DNA of 64,000 bases, from contig NZ_JACHCQ010000007.1 in assembly GCF_014205835.1 (NCBI RefSeq), positions 1 through 64,000 of the forward strand. Direction: 5' to 3'. Position numbers and translations under genes: made by a program. The number at the start of each line of letters is the position of its first letter. Positions within the stretch are counted from its first letter, which is position 1. Under the pieces are notes generated by a model. It had not been told where the DNA came from. It worked only from the letters and a program-made list of their open reading frames with translations, and did no database searches. The stretch comes from Pedobacter sp. AK013 (GTDB lineage Bacteria; Bacteroidota; Bacteroidia; Sphingobacteriales; Sphingobacteriaceae). This document shows, one piece after another, positions 1 through 9,103 of this stretch.

Positions 1-64
1 CGGCTAAAAGCTAAACAAAAACATATTCCTACAAACCATTCAGCACAAACGAATCTGCGATTTC

Positions 65-179
65 AAGGGGGTCAATTTGGATCGGCGCAAAGGGGGCTTT
101 TTGCTTTGGCGGACCTTATCAAATTAACTCGGCAAAGGGGGGCGTTTTAAAGTGGCGAAGGGGGGTCAATTTGAAGCGG
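65..179. repeat. G-rich multiple repeats, probable end of an IS21-family element
   Basis: The unit AAGGGGGTCAATTTG occurs at 65-79 and, with one extra G, at 158-173. Two shorter copies (AAAGGGGG) lie at 89-96 and 134-141. Several short direct repeats inside one end are characteristic of IS21-family elements. The repeats stop just before sequence that reads as the C-terminus of a histidine kinase, so this is probably an insertion junction. The transposase genes would lie left of the window; none is visible here. Confidence 0.45.
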
Positions 180-385
180 TTTATCCAAGTAATGCTGAGC
201 TTAGGATCTCAACCCATAACAAAATTAAAACAGGATTTAAAGCCGCAGGCTTTCACAAGGGATTGGAAAACATTGAAAAAAGGTTGAAGCTCAGCTATGG
301 AGATCATGCTAAACTCGAATTTACCAAAAGTGATGACAAGCATTTCTCAGTGATGGTGAAATATCACTGGGCCGGTTCACAATAA
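152..385 (+). pseudogene. LytS/YehU-type sensor histidine kinase, C-terminal remnant
   Basis: This 77-codon frame opens with GTG inside the G-rich repeats and then reads as the last part of a LytS-type kinase ATPase domain. The GLENIEKRL segment matches the G2 box region (GLxNvxxRL), followed by a tyrosine and the closing beta strands (FTKSDDKHFSVMVKY). The sensor, the phospho-accepting histidine and the N box are missing. About 55-60 codons belong to the kinase; the first dozen are repeat-derived. The likely explanation is insertion of the element to its left, leaving the tail behind. Expression is unlikely. Confidence 0.6.
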
Positions 386-496
386 ATAGACAACGGTGAA
401 CCTAACCGCTGAAATATTCTAGCAATGATGTCGGAAATTAGCCTTAGCCATATAATCTATGAATACCTTCATTTTGTTATGACATCGTTTATGTAT

Positions 497-1063
497 TTAT
501 AGGTTAATCACGTACAGAAATCTTTGTTCGCCTCCACTTTCTTGATTAATCTTTCCGAAACCTAGTCGTTCAAGTACATTTATTGATTTTTCGTTATCAG
601 AATGAACTAATGCTTTGATTTCAGATACCCCGTAATTTTGCAAATACTGAAGAACATAGTATAAAGAAGCCGTCATTAAACCTTTCCCCTGTGCGTTTTC
701 ACCTAGCCAAAAATCTAAAGTCCAAGAATTTAATCCAGTTTGCATTAACGGTGTATTAAGATGAATATAGCCCATTGGGGCCTGCATCTTTCTTTGCCTA
801 ATTCCGTAAAGAATAGAGCCACGCAAAAGCATTTTTTCCGAAAAGTTTAAAAGTTTCTTTTTGGCCTCTTCAATCGTCTCAACGTATACAGATGGAAGAT
901 ATTTTTTAACACCCACGGTCTTTGAATTTAACAAATACATTGCGGCTTCTTGGTCAAAAACCTCTATCATTGTCGGCTTTAGAATAATGTCCTCTCCTAC
1001 AGAGATAAATCTGATTTTTTCGAAAAGTTCAGTGTCTGCCATTAAATTTATGTCGTAAGCCAT
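497..1063 (-). CDS. GNAT family N-acetyltransferase (RimJ/RimL-like)
   Basis: A 188-residue protein with the acetyl-CoA binding signature of GNAT enzymes, GENAQGKGLMTASL near residues 122-135, followed by a helix and the usual C-terminal ALVHSDNEKSINVLERLGF segment, where an asparagine and a conserved LGF close the fold. This arrangement is typical of RimJ/RimL-like enzymes, which acetylate protein N-termini or small amines; the substrate cannot be told. Two in-frame starts exist (1063 and 1042); I kept the longer one. It stands alone, with a 16-base repeat (1109-1124) about 45 bases upstream. Length is normal for the family. Confidence 0.75.
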   Translation of the reverse strand: MAYDINLMADTELFEKIRFISVGEDIILKPTMIEVFDQEAAMYLLNSKTVGVKKYLPSVYVETIEEAKKKLLNFSEKMLLRGSILYGIRQRKMQAPMGYIHLNTPLMQTGLNSWTLDFWLGENAQGKGLMTASLYYVLQYLQNYGVSEIKALVHSDNEKSINVLERLGFGKINQESGGEQRFLYVINL

Positions 1064-1108
1064 TGTCTTGTTGTTAAAATACCGTTTTAAGAACTAATAT
1101 TAAAAGGA

Positions 1109-1124
1109 ATCGTTTTTTGAGAAT
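1109..1124. repeat. 16-base direct repeat, copy 1
   Basis: ATCGTTTTTTGAGAAT lies upstream of the acetyltransferase. An identical copy is at 1924-1939, and the shorter core CGTTTTTTGAGA recurs at 7576-7587. Two of the copies sit just upstream of minus-strand genes, so a shared regulatory role is possible but unproven. Confidence 0.4.
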
Positions 1125-1201
1125 AATTGTTGGTTTCGAGTTTGGTCATCGGAGCCTGTGATTTTTGGTTATGAAATTATAATTGGAAAAACATTAAAAT
1201 A

Positions 1202-1918
1202 TTAATTACAAAAAAGCCTCCAAGAGTGTACCCTTGTAACTTCTCCTATTAAAGTCGGCGCACCGATCCGGCTTGTTATCCAAATATTAACATCTACACC
1301 GTTTGGACTATTTTTTTTAACTTCCGAAGCGTCATACCCAGGCTCCTTTCTAAGATTTTTCCATGGATATAGTTTTACTCTGCATCCTTTTGCCACACGC
1401 ACTGACTTGACATAAAAAGGCACGATAGTATCCATGCTGTCCTTTGTTAATATAACTCGGTTACCTTTATAATTCTTTTCGCTATAAACAGCTGTGGTTG
1501 ACTCTTCAAGCGTAATCCTTCGAACAAATTCCGTTTTAATACCGTCAATTATGCTTGGTTTAAGAATCTCGATTTCATGTTTTTCAGCTATTTGCAAATT
1601 TAAATCTTGATACAACTTAGTTGTATCAAGATTATTTGCTCTGGCTCGAGCCAAGGCTACTGATAAGCTATCAATTTCGTGATGTTTGGCGATTAGCAAA
1701 TCATCATATTTTTTTTCATATTTCATTATTACTAATACCTCACGTTTTCGAAGATCGGGTTCCCCTGGAAATTCATTACTGAAATAAAATTTAGGGTCAC
1801 CTACTATGATAGAAGTGCCATCCCACTCAAATTCCAACTTCAAAATTTGTATTTGGCCGAAAACAGAATTTAAAAATGCACAACCAACAACTATTATAAT
1901 ACTAATAATAAATTTCAT
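1202..1918 (-). CDS. Secreted protein with a beta/gamma-crystallin-like segment
   Basis: A 238-residue protein that begins with a clear signal peptide (hydrophobic residues 4-20 ending in FGQ). The middle is helical and charged, possibly a short coiled coil around residues 65-100. Near residues 142-185 the pattern YSEKNYKGNRVIL, then SVRVAKGCRVKLYP, resembles a Greek-key motif of the beta/gamma-crystallin family (aromatic, then glycine, then serine). Such domains often bind calcium and occur in exported bacterial proteins. The match is by eye and covers one motif only. The first copy-2 repeat base is 6 bases beyond the start codon. Function unknown. Confidence 0.55.
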   Translation of the reverse strand: MKFIISIIIVVGCAFLNSVFGQIQILKLEFEWDGTSIIVGDPKFYFSNEFPGEPDLRKREVLVIMKYEKKYDDLLIAKHHEIDSLSVALARARANNLDTTKLYQDLNLQIAEKHEIEILKPSIIDGIKTEFVRRITLEESTTAVYSEKNYKGNRVILTKDSMDTIVPFYVKSVRVAKGCRVKLYPWKNLRKEPGYDASEVKKNSPNGVDVNIWITSRIGAPTLIGEVTRVHSWRLFCN

Positions 1919-1923
1919 ATATC

Positions 1924-1939
1924 ATCGTTTTTTGAGAAT
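1924..1939. repeat. 16-base direct repeat, copy 2
   Basis: This is identical to 1109-1124 (ATCGTTTTTTGAGAAT). It lies directly in front of the minus-strand gene that starts at 1918, so it overlaps that gene's leader or ribosome binding region. Confidence 0.4.
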
Positions 1940-1983
1940 TTGACTTGATTTTATAAAATTATAAAACTTAATATTTAGAGAAT

Positions 1984-3006
1984 TTATTCCCAAGGCATTT
2001 TTTGAAAATACCCTTCTTCGATACCTTCTCCAATTGTTAAATCTCTAGTAGCTCTTAAGCTCATAAAATTTTTTAATCCTGGATAGGGATGTATTATTCT
2101 TTCATCTCCTCGATATTCGACCCGATATGTCTTATAACCAAAAAAATCACCTCTACTTATTAATATTGCCCCCTCTTCAAGTCTGAACCCTTCAAAGATA
2201 AATTCCCTGATCTGATCGCATATATAATTGGCCGCCCGAGTTAGTTCAATAATCAAATCCTCTAAGAGCGCTAGATGATATTGATATCTCTCCAGTGCCT
2301 TTTGTTCTTCTTCCCAACTGTAATCTTTATCATCAGGAAAATTTTCACGATAATAATTTTTGTAGAATTTTTCTACCGTGTAGCCATTTGCACCTTCTTT
2401 TGGATAAACATAATAAACTTTCATTAAGTCGTTAACTATGTTTTTAAAATTTAAAAGGGAAGATTCAAGTAAATCATATCTCTTAGGCCATATACGGGAG
2501 ATAATATAATTTGGAATCTCCTTTAGAGAGTCAAATTGTTCTTTAGGGAAAGCTTCGGTTGTACCAAGCATCCATGAAGTCCAATTGTGCCAATTATTTA
2601 GATCAGTTAAGTGAATAAATTTCTCTATATATGTTGCATAAATTTCATCATCTTTAATTTTTCTATTATCAAGGATAAGATTTTCTTTCACCCAGCCTTC
2701 ATGCTTTTTTTTGAATTCATGTAGTTTTTCGACTGTATATTCATGCTCCTGATCATCAATATTTTTATGATGAATGCTGCACATTAAGATTAGATTATCA
2801 TATTTATCTCGCTGTTCAATGGATAAAGAGCTTTTCCCTCGCGGACCGTCTTCTTTTTGTGCTACGATATGAGCTTCCTCACCTATAACAGATGGATCAT
2901 CAGTTGCTGTTTCGTCAATCACGAGTACTTTTTTACAACCAGGGAAAGAACACATATTGCCTGAACGACCCCAAATCATTTTGTGAGTTTTAAGACTTAT
3001 ACCCAT
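1984..3006 (-). CDS. HNH endonuclease-domain protein with uncharacterised C-terminal region
   Basis: The N-terminal ~110 residues form a clear HNH nuclease module: zinc-ligand cysteines C19 and C24, EEAHIV with the catalytic histidine H46, then N71 and LMCSIHH with C76, H79 and H80. HNH modules of this kind cut DNA with a bound metal ion. The remaining ~230 residues are rich in aromatic and charged residues, probably mostly helical, and resemble nothing I recognise; they could sense a target or trigger. The gene is a single unit inside the island, AT-rich, with no methyltransferase beside it, so it is not an ordinary restriction system. A stand-alone phage defence nuclease is plausible; a mobile-element nuclease is the alternative. 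Confidence 0.75.
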   Translation of the reverse strand: MGISLKTHKMIWGRSGNMCSFPGCKKVLVIDETATDDPSVIGEEAHIVAQKEDGPRGKSSLSIEQRDKYDNLILMCSIHHKNIDDQEHEYTVEKLHEFKKKHEGWVKENLILDNRKIKDDEIYATYIEKFIHLTDLNNWHNWTSWMLGTTEAFPKEQFDSLKEIPNYIISRIWPKRYDLLESSLLNFKNIVNDLMKVYYVYPKEGANGYTVEKFYKNYYRENFPDDKDYSWEEEQKALERYQYHLALLEDLIIELTRAANYICDQIREFIFEGFRLEEGAILISRGDFFGYKTYRVEYRGDERIIHPYPGLKNFMSLRATRDLTIGEGIEEGYFQKMPWE

Positions 3007-3177
3007 TTAGTTTTTTTGTTTATTAGATAAGATTTCGGTTAGAATTTAATCAATCAATTATTTAGATTTTATTTATTTCCGCCTATTTTTATCCCCTGAT
3101 ATCTAAGATATCTGCATAATGTTCCTTTAATTAGACGGTCATTTTCTTCCTGATGCAATTGATCTTTTGAACTTACA

Positions 3178-3978
3178 TTATACAGAAGATGCAGCCCAAG
3201 CCAGAACTTCTGCAACGGGTAAAAATAAGACTTGCGCCACTAGAGTTCCAATTAGCCGGGCAAATGTCATGTAAACAATATATTTTCTGAAAGTTGCTTC
3301 CGAACATTTTCCTAGCATAACGTCATCAGTCATTACTGATAGGTGTGGATCTATAAAAGCAAACATTAGTATCGTCGCAAAACCATTTATGAATGCGGAC
3401 AAGTTACTCGCTGTAGTTCTGTATTCAGGGTTTAAGTAGGAGGCATATACAGCTGATAAAACTCCCACAGTCAGAATCGCAACAGCAAAAATGTTAAGAA
3501 CAAAAATTCTCCAAGGGAATTCGTTGTCTAATTTGATCTCTGAGATATTTTCTCTTTTGGGAAATGCAATGCTATCTTTAAAGTATAAGATCCCTGTTTT
3601 TGAGAAACCATGAATTAATAGCTTTCCCATCGATTTATGAACACTGAAATTTATCACAGCTTTAGATAAAATCCGTTGGAAGGTTGGAATTAATGCTGCT
3701 CCGACAATTGTAGCTAAAGAACAAGAGAGAATTATAAGACGAAAAGCTCCAATGTTGCTAGTTACCCCAATCTTCAAATCATTTTCAACAGTCTTCGCTA
3801 GCAGCGGAGCTTGAAATCCATTCGCAGTTCTGGAAACTAAAACCAGAATGTTAAACAAAGCAAAAGATATTGCCACTCTACTTGTCCGAATACCAACAAT
3901 CCTAACCGAATACGAAAGAGTAGTTATGAGATTTATAACAAAGGTGAGAACAAGAACAATATATATTTGTGCTGGCAT
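3178..3978 (-). CDS. amj: Amj-family lipid II flippase-like membrane protein (DUF2837)
   Basis: A 266-residue integral membrane protein with about six hydrophobic segments. The N-terminal pattern LSYSVRIVGIRTSRVAIS followed by LVSRTANGFQAPLLAK is the hallmark of the Amj/YdaH family. Bacillus subtilis Amj is an alternative lipid II flippase that can replace MurJ during envelope stress, moving the peptidoglycan precursor across the inner membrane. Length matches the family. Its presence in a mobile island could protect against agents that block MurJ; that is an inference. No partner gene overlaps it. Confidence 0.75.
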   Translation of the reverse strand: MPAQIYIVLVLTFVINLITTLSYSVRIVGIRTSRVAISFALFNILVLVSRTANGFQAPLLAKTVENDLKIGVTSNIGAFRLIILSCSLATIVGAALIPTFQRILSKAVINFSVHKSMGKLLIHGFSKTGILYFKDSIAFPKRENISEIKLDNEFPWRIFVLNIFAVAILTVGVLSAVYASYLNPEYRTTASNLSAFINGFATILMFAFIDPHLSVMTDDVMLGKCSEATFRKYIVYMTFARLIGTLVAQVLFLPVAEVLAWAASSV

Positions 3979-4072
3979 AATTTAGATAGTATTCTAAGGT
4001 ACGTTTAATCGAATATTTAAGCAAATTGAAAACCAAAGAGCATTTAATTGCTGGTAGCAGTTGTTTTTTATT

Positions 4073-5032
4073 CTATTTTGGTTCACAGCGTACTCTTTCG
4101 GTTACTTTAAATATATTTTCAGTTTCAGAAGGTTTTGAATAATCGTAACGGTAAAGTTTCTCAACAATGCAATTACATTTGTCTTTTACCAAAGAAACAC
4201 TGATTATTTTTGATTCGCCTGACCAATTTGAATATCTAATATTCTGAATTGCAAAACCTTTCGATTTTAGTTTTTCCACAATTTCAATTCTTTTGTTTTG
4301 GTCTTCTTTATATGATACCAAACTGTCATAAACATCTTCAAATGCTGTAGGTTCATATTCGCAGAAATCTTTTCTGTCAAAGTCAAAGGTCTTGATACTT
4401 GTTTTTTTAAAATCATCTTCATTAATAATACCAAACTCATAATTGTAGTTTTTGTCTTTACCTTGAAAAGGACTTGTGATTTTAAAAGTTTCTACGTCTG
4501 CTCCGTATAGAATTTGATTGTTATTAATTATGTATTTTTTTGTCTTTCCCCAATTATCGTCAATAGGAACAAATTCATTTAAATCGTCAATATTTATAGC
4601 CTCTGCACCGTGAATTAAAAAATTATCCGCCTTTGACCAAGGATATTTAATCAATTTTATTTTGTCGGGATTGATACCTTTAATTACACAATCGTTTATG
4701 TTGTTATAAAAACCAAAAAAATAAGCGGAGTCTTTATCACGAAAAATATAGTTTCCAATAAATTCAAAAGTGTTTGGGTCAATATTTTTTATAAGTGCTC
4801 CGTCTATAAACAAGTGATTTTTGTCCTTGCCAAACTCAAAGTCACAATCGCAGTCAAAAGTTAATTCTTTAAAAGTCCTTGCGTCTGCTTGTTCAATTAT
4901 TCGCTTATTTTGCCCGCTTCCCTCATTCCAAGATTCATAATAAACTTTGTCGCCTTCAATCTTATAGCCACGTCTGCAACTCGTCAAAGTTGAAATTGTT
5001 AAAACTAAAATTGTTACTTGTCTTATTATCAT
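4073..5032 (-). CDS. DKNYY-family lipoprotein
   Basis: A 319-residue protein with a lipoprotein signal (TISTLTSC, cysteine about residue 19). It contains repeated short blocks of the DKNYY type: a residue stretch reading roughly KDKNHLFIDG, RDKDSAYFFG and KDKNYNYEFG, each followed by an aspartate-proline or similar statement of where the value belongs. DKNYY domains are beta-rich and of unknown function, common in Bacteroidota and Fusobacteria. It is probably anchored in the outer membrane or periplasm. The C-terminal ~80 residues are charged and distinct. It is a single gene, with no visible operon partner. Confidence 0.7.
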   Translation of the reverse strand: MIIRQVTILVLTISTLTSCRRGYKIEGDKVYYESWNEGSGQNKRIIEQADARTFKELTFDCDCDFEFGKDKNHLFIDGALIKNIDPNTFEFIGNYIFRDKDSAYFFGFYNNINDCVIKGINPDKIKLIKYPWSKADNFLIHGAEAINIDDLNEFVPIDDNWGKTKKYIINNNQILYGADVETFKITSPFQGKDKNYNYEFGIINEDDFKKTSIKTFDFDRKDFCEYEPTAFEDVYDSLVSYKEDQNKRIEIVEKLKSKGFAIQNIRYSNWSGESKIISVSLVKDKCNCIVEKLYRYDYSKPSETENIFKVTERVRCEPK

Positions 5033-5142
5033 TGAAGTATATCTGTTATAATTGCCACCAATTTACCTCAATCACGATCGCACCAGGTGGATGGGAGCCA
5101 TACAACGGCTATTTTGATTACGAAAGCAATCATCATGGCTGT

Positions 5143-7368
5143 CTATTGGTTGATAACTTTAATTGCCCGTTCAAGCACTTCGTCTTTTCCATTTTTAATC
5201 CCTTTTATAGTTGGCTTTACCACGATTTCAGGAACGATACCAACTCGTTGTGTTTCCTTTCCGTCCGGATAGTATACACCAATGCCAGAGATCATGGTGC
5301 TAAGTCCACCAGGTAATACGATAGACGAAACGTTACCATCGGCGCCTGCTGTAGTACTCCCTACTATGGTTGAATTTTTTATCGAATGAAAGGCCATAGC
5401 CGTATATTCCGCTTGACTTTGCGAATTCTCATTGACAAGTACAACCAGCTTACCCTTATATTTGTTATTATCGCTCGTAATTTTTGGCCCTTCCCGAAAC
5501 ACAAATTCTCCAGGATTGTCTGGATTTCCACTTGTAAACTTTACAAATGAAGTCGGTTCGGTAACAAAATAAGAACCAAGGGAAAATGGAACGAATGTAC
5601 TGGGATAATTGCGGATGTCGATGATAATACCTTTTGTTTCTTTAAAAGCCTTCTTGATTTCTGCAATGTCTTCTTGTTTAATATTAGCAAGCGTGATATA
5701 GCCAATATTTCCAGGCAGTAACTTATAACATTTTTGGCTGGTATCTACTTTGTACCAATGGTACATGCGTAGATTCTTCCGCTCATAGGTTGGCACGTTC
5801 ACTTGCCGTTTCTGACCTCCAGACAGGTAATTCAAAGAGATCGTGTTGCTTGGGCTACGTAAGAGGTCTATAGACATATCTCTAAGCCTGGCCGCGCTAT
5901 TAGAAGCAGGGTAATAAGGTTTTAAACTATCAACCAGTGAAGTAATTGTTTTTCCATTTACATGTGTGATCACATCACCGATTTTCACTTTGGCCAATCC
6001 TGAAAACTCAGGATTAAAGTAATCAACGACCACCAACTGGTTCTCCACAAATTCTGCCTTGAAGGCTGCAAATTTGGTTCCCCTTAGTGCATTAGTTTTC
6101 TCTCGTCCTCCCCATAAGTTTGCGTGGGTGTCGTTCACCTCTCCTATCACCTGTGCGGCGGTAAGTTCATACGCGAGTTTGTCTTGGGCATTTATGAATT
6201 TTGGAATATACTCCCCCAATACGGTATCCCATTTTTGATCTGTAAGATGTCTGTAAGGGAAAAAATAATGAATCATGTTCCAATAGCGATAAAGAGATAA
6301 CAACCTAAAGCCTGCATCTGGATAAGTCATTTCTATATAAGGTCTCTCATTAGTAAAGTTCGGATTTGCTACACCAGGTTGAAGTGCTATATAATAGTTT
6401 TTGCCTTGGTTTCTGTTGTTATACACTTCAGTAAGCTGGCGCTGTAAGTTATCGGATAGATCAGCGTTGTTGATCCACAACAGATCTGGTTTTAAGACGG
6501 CGTTGATTGGAGTGGGTTTACAGGTCTGACAAACAGATGACGGGCCATATTTCTTGATCCAGTTTATGAGGGCAATATCTCGCTGATTTTTGTCTTTTAC
6601 TGCAAGATATTGCGGCAGGAACCTAAAAAGCTCATAGTCCCAGTTGTATTTGCCTTTGGCAATTTCTGGATGATGATACTTCATGAGTCCCCAAACTTTT
6701 CCTAAGAGCTCAAGGTTATGAATTAAATCTTGATTCAACGCAGGAAAGGTAATTTTCGAGCCATCATCAAAAGCTTTATCTGCTTGGGCAGCAAATATTT
6801 CTTTTTGGAAGGTCTTTATTTTTGGATCGCCCAACTCCATTCCATCGATTGTTATCTTTAGATCGTCTAGCCACATTTTTCCTTTACCTACCAGCAGGCC
6901 GCCTACAACTATTTTTTCGGTTTCCTTTGGTTTAAGTGGCAAAGTTATTTCAAAAGGGGCCCAATCTGCAGTTCCCGTAACACCTCTGTTAGACATATTG
7001 TCAAACCCAATCTGTGGATCTATCCGAATCCACAAACCGGCATAGCCCTCAGTTACGTTTTCTGTTTTGATGAAACCAGAAAGGCGAATGGATTTGCCTT
7101 CGTAGTTCGCGGGAAGGGTCATAGACAGCGCTCTATATTCCTTTTTGCTACCAGTATTTTCAATAACAGCGGAAAATCTGCCGCTTTTTTTGTGAAGCGA
7201 GTCTACATAAACTTTGTATTCTTTATCTCCAAACGCTGTCCATTGTGAAGGAAAGCCATTTCGGTGCTGTTCAAAATCGAGGTTTAGTGTTTGTGTTACT
7301 TTGACTTGGGAACAAGCACTCTGTACAAATGAAAATGCAAGAAGTGCGGCAATAGTTAGTTTGTTCAT
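5143..7368 (-). CDS. S41-family peptidase, lipoprotein
   Basis: A 741-residue exported protein with a lipobox (VQSAC, cysteine 19). Residues ~25-175 look like a beta-sandwich module found in front of many Bacteroidota S41 peptidases. A helical region follows, then a PDZ-like stretch (KIGDVITHVNGKTI) and the S41 core, with NENSQSQAEYTA carrying the likely nucleophilic serine and a following STTAGADGN turn. S41 enzymes cut C-terminal parts of proteins in the periplasm. No clear catalytic lysine of the CtpA type is visible, so it may use the tricorn-like arrangement. It is the largest cargo gene and stands alone; substrate unknown. Confidence 0.8.
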   Translation of the reverse strand: MNKLTIAALLAFSFVQSACSQVKVTQTLNLDFEQHRNGFPSQWTAFGDKEYKVYVDSLHKKSGRFSAVIENTGSKKEYRALSMTLPANYEGKSIRLSGFIKTENVTEGYAGLWIRIDPQIGFDNMSNRGVTGTADWAPFEITLPLKPKETEKIVVGGLLVGKGKMWLDDLKITIDGMELGDPKIKTFQKEIFAAQADKAFDDGSKITFPALNQDLIHNLELLGKVWGLMKYHHPEIAKGKYNWDYELFRFLPQYLAVKDKNQRDIALINWIKKYGPSSVCQTCKPTPINAVLKPDLLWINNADLSDNLQRQLTEVYNNRNQGKNYYIALQPGVANPNFTNERPYIEMTYPDAGFRLLSLYRYWNMIHYFFPYRHLTDQKWDTVLGEYIPKFINAQDKLAYELTAAQVIGEVNDTHANLWGGREKTNALRGTKFAAFKAEFVENQLVVVDYFNPEFSGLAKVKIGDVITHVNGKTITSLVDSLKPYYPASNSAARLRDMSIDLLRSPSNTISLNYLSGGQKRQVNVPTYERKNLRMYHWYKVDTSQKCYKLLPGNIGYITLANIKQEDIAEIKKAFKETKGIIIDIRNYPSTFVPFSLGSYFVTEPTSFVKFTSGNPDNPGEFVFREGPKITSDNNKYKGKLVVLVNENSQSQAEYTAMAFHSIKNSTIVGSTTAGADGNVSSIVLPGGLSTMISGIGVYYPDGKETQRVGIVPEIVVKPTIKGIKNGKDEVLERAIKVINQ

Positions 7369-8080
7369 TCTAGGAAGTTATAAGTTATTCATCGCAGTTT
7401 TTATGATCTCTTGCTACTCCTGGTCAAAAAATAAAAATTGGCACAGATAAACAGAGCAGTTAAATTCTTCTAAACTAATATTTATATCTTACAAATTATA
7501 TAGTGAGTTCACATTTATAACTCATATTGAGTTTTTCACTTCAGCTCGCTTGCCGTAAAATTCTTTTTGTGCGTTCGTTTTTTGAGACAGTTGCTTTCTG
7601 ATCGTTGATCTCAATTATCAACTCAGATCCACGAGAAAAATAGGTAACTATACATTGTAAAGTAAAGGAGATTCATCATCAATACAATATAACTCACTTG
7701 GACCGCTTATTTTATCTTTTAAAAGACTTTAATCTTCATACTTACAAAACATAAGCTTTTTGAATTAGAAATGGGTAAATAACTTCCCCAACAACTCTGT
7801 TTTCAAAAGTCCTTTTACCATAGACTTGTTTTTAACCGGAATTATACGGGAAACCATAATTGCAGCAAATTATGGCTAATTATATTTGTACCACAGAAAC
7901 CGTAAAACATAATCTAAAATAATTAACCATCAATTTAATCATTGATCAATACCATGTGCCATTTCTATTTTTTAGACCGCTTATTTTGAATATTGCAAGG
8001 ATTGATTAAATTACAAGAAAAATTAAAAGAATAGATCCGATTGGGCCTATTTTACGCTTATCTCAAATTAACGCAAAAAC
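7369..8080. other. 712-base region without a gene, leader of the NdpA operon
   Basis: No credible reading frame is seen on either strand. The region holds a third copy of the CGTTTTTTGAGA core (7576-7587), two copies of GACCGCTTATTTT (7701-7713 and 7975-7987), and a TAnnTTTG promoter box at 7881-7888. The stretch between that box and the start at 8081 would be an unusually long leader of about 190 bases. A small RNA or a leader-based control cannot be excluded. Confidence 0.5.
7881..7888 (+). promoter_or_regulatory. Bacteroidota -7 box TATATTTG
   Basis: TATATTTG fits the TAnnTTTG consensus of the primary sigma factor in Bacteroidota. A TTG triplet lies 18 bases upstream, where the -33 element (TTTG or TTG) is expected. 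It points toward the NdpA operon. Confidence 0.45.
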
Positions 8081-9103
8081 ATGAAAGTATTAAGGCTCGC
8101 CATACACCAGCTTGAAAAAGAGTCAAGAACAAGAGGTATAAAACTTTATAACTCATCAAACACCCTTATGATCCTAGATCCAGGCATAGACCGTATGTTT
8201 GAGGAAATCCATAAAAGCTTCGAACTTGACAAAACTAGGCATTGCAAATTCATCCCCGAGCAGGTTACCAATACCGTCATGCTCAATACAAACAAATACC
8301 TAATGGATGAGCGTGATGAAGTTTTCATGGATTACACCAAAGCGAGTTTAGACAACCTTGCTAGTAGAATTGAAAACGAGGTATTCGCAACTGGAGGTTA
8401 TTATCTTTTTGCGGATTATACCTTCAACGAAACTAGATACTTAGCGATTATTCTAGCTAGAAAAAAAGATGGATTTAACATTGAGTTCAACGATCAGGCA
8501 TCTACTTTTGATTTTAAGGATACCAAAAACATCAACACAGATAAGCTCGCAATGGCTTACAGGTTAAACACTGGAATATATGCTAACAGGGCGACTAACG
8601 ACAGAAATTACATGGCTTTGGTCACAAATCAGGGTGATAAGATGTCAGATTATTTTATTAAGTGGGTTAACGCATCTGAGCCCGTAAACGGGAGAATCCA
8701 GACAGGAATTCTCGTTAGTGCATTGAAGAATATCGGGTCACCGGATCCAGAAGAAGATGAGACAACATTCCAAAACAGAGCCTATCACTATATTTATGAT
8801 TACAAAAAAATAAATAAAGGATCAGTTAATATCGACAAAATCAGCGAGTATCTTTATGGCGATCCAGCGCTCCTGAGAAAATATATTTCCGAAGAGCTTG
8901 ACAGAGATATAGATCCGGACATAAGGCCAGATATTGGCTCCCTTAAGTCTTTAATCCAGATCAAGGCACAGGTTAATGGTATTATCGTAACAATAGAAGC
9001 CTCAAGATTTGGTAATGATGTCGATCTTTTACCAGGTGGTCTTTTGATCAGGAACCAATCGATTATCAATCAAATCCAGTCCCAAAGAAATGCAGAGGAA
9101 TAA
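8081..9103 (+). CDS. Nucleoid-associated protein, NdpA/YejK family
   Basis: A 340-residue protein that can be followed along most of the E. coli YejK sequence. Shared points are the N-terminal IHQL, the FATGGYYLFADY segment (YejK: FADGGFVLF), the D-x-x-K-x-A-M-A-Y-R-L block, the RNYMALVTNQGDKMSDYFIKW stretch split around residue 185-205, and the ASEP-GILVSAL helix. YejK-type proteins bind nucleoid DNA. The next gene starts inside its last codons (overlap 9090-9103), which implies translational coupling. A conserved DNA-binding protein tied to a membrane protein on a mobile island suggests a DNA sensor with an effector; this is an inference. Confidence 0.8.
   Translation: MKVLRLAIHQLEKESRTRGIKLYNSSNTLMILDPGIDRMFEEIHKSFELDKTRHCKFIPEQVTNTVMLNTNKYLMDERDEVFMDYTKASLDNLASRIENEVFATGGYYLFADYTFNETRYLAIILARKKDGFNIEFNDQASTFDFKDTKNINTDKLAMAYRLNTGIYANRATNDRNYMALVTNQGDKMSDYFIKWVNASEPVNGRIQTGILVSALKNIGSPDPEEDETTFQNRAYHYIYDYKKINKGSVNIDKISEYLYGDPALLRKYISEELDRDIDPDIRPDIGSLKSLIQIKAQVNGIIVTIEASRFGNDVDLLPGGLLIRNQSIINQIQSQRNAEE

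Noticed and set aside
4879..5316. Plus-strand frames between the DKNYY and S41 genes
   Set aside because: They overlap two well-supported minus-strand genes and have no domain or ribosome binding site.
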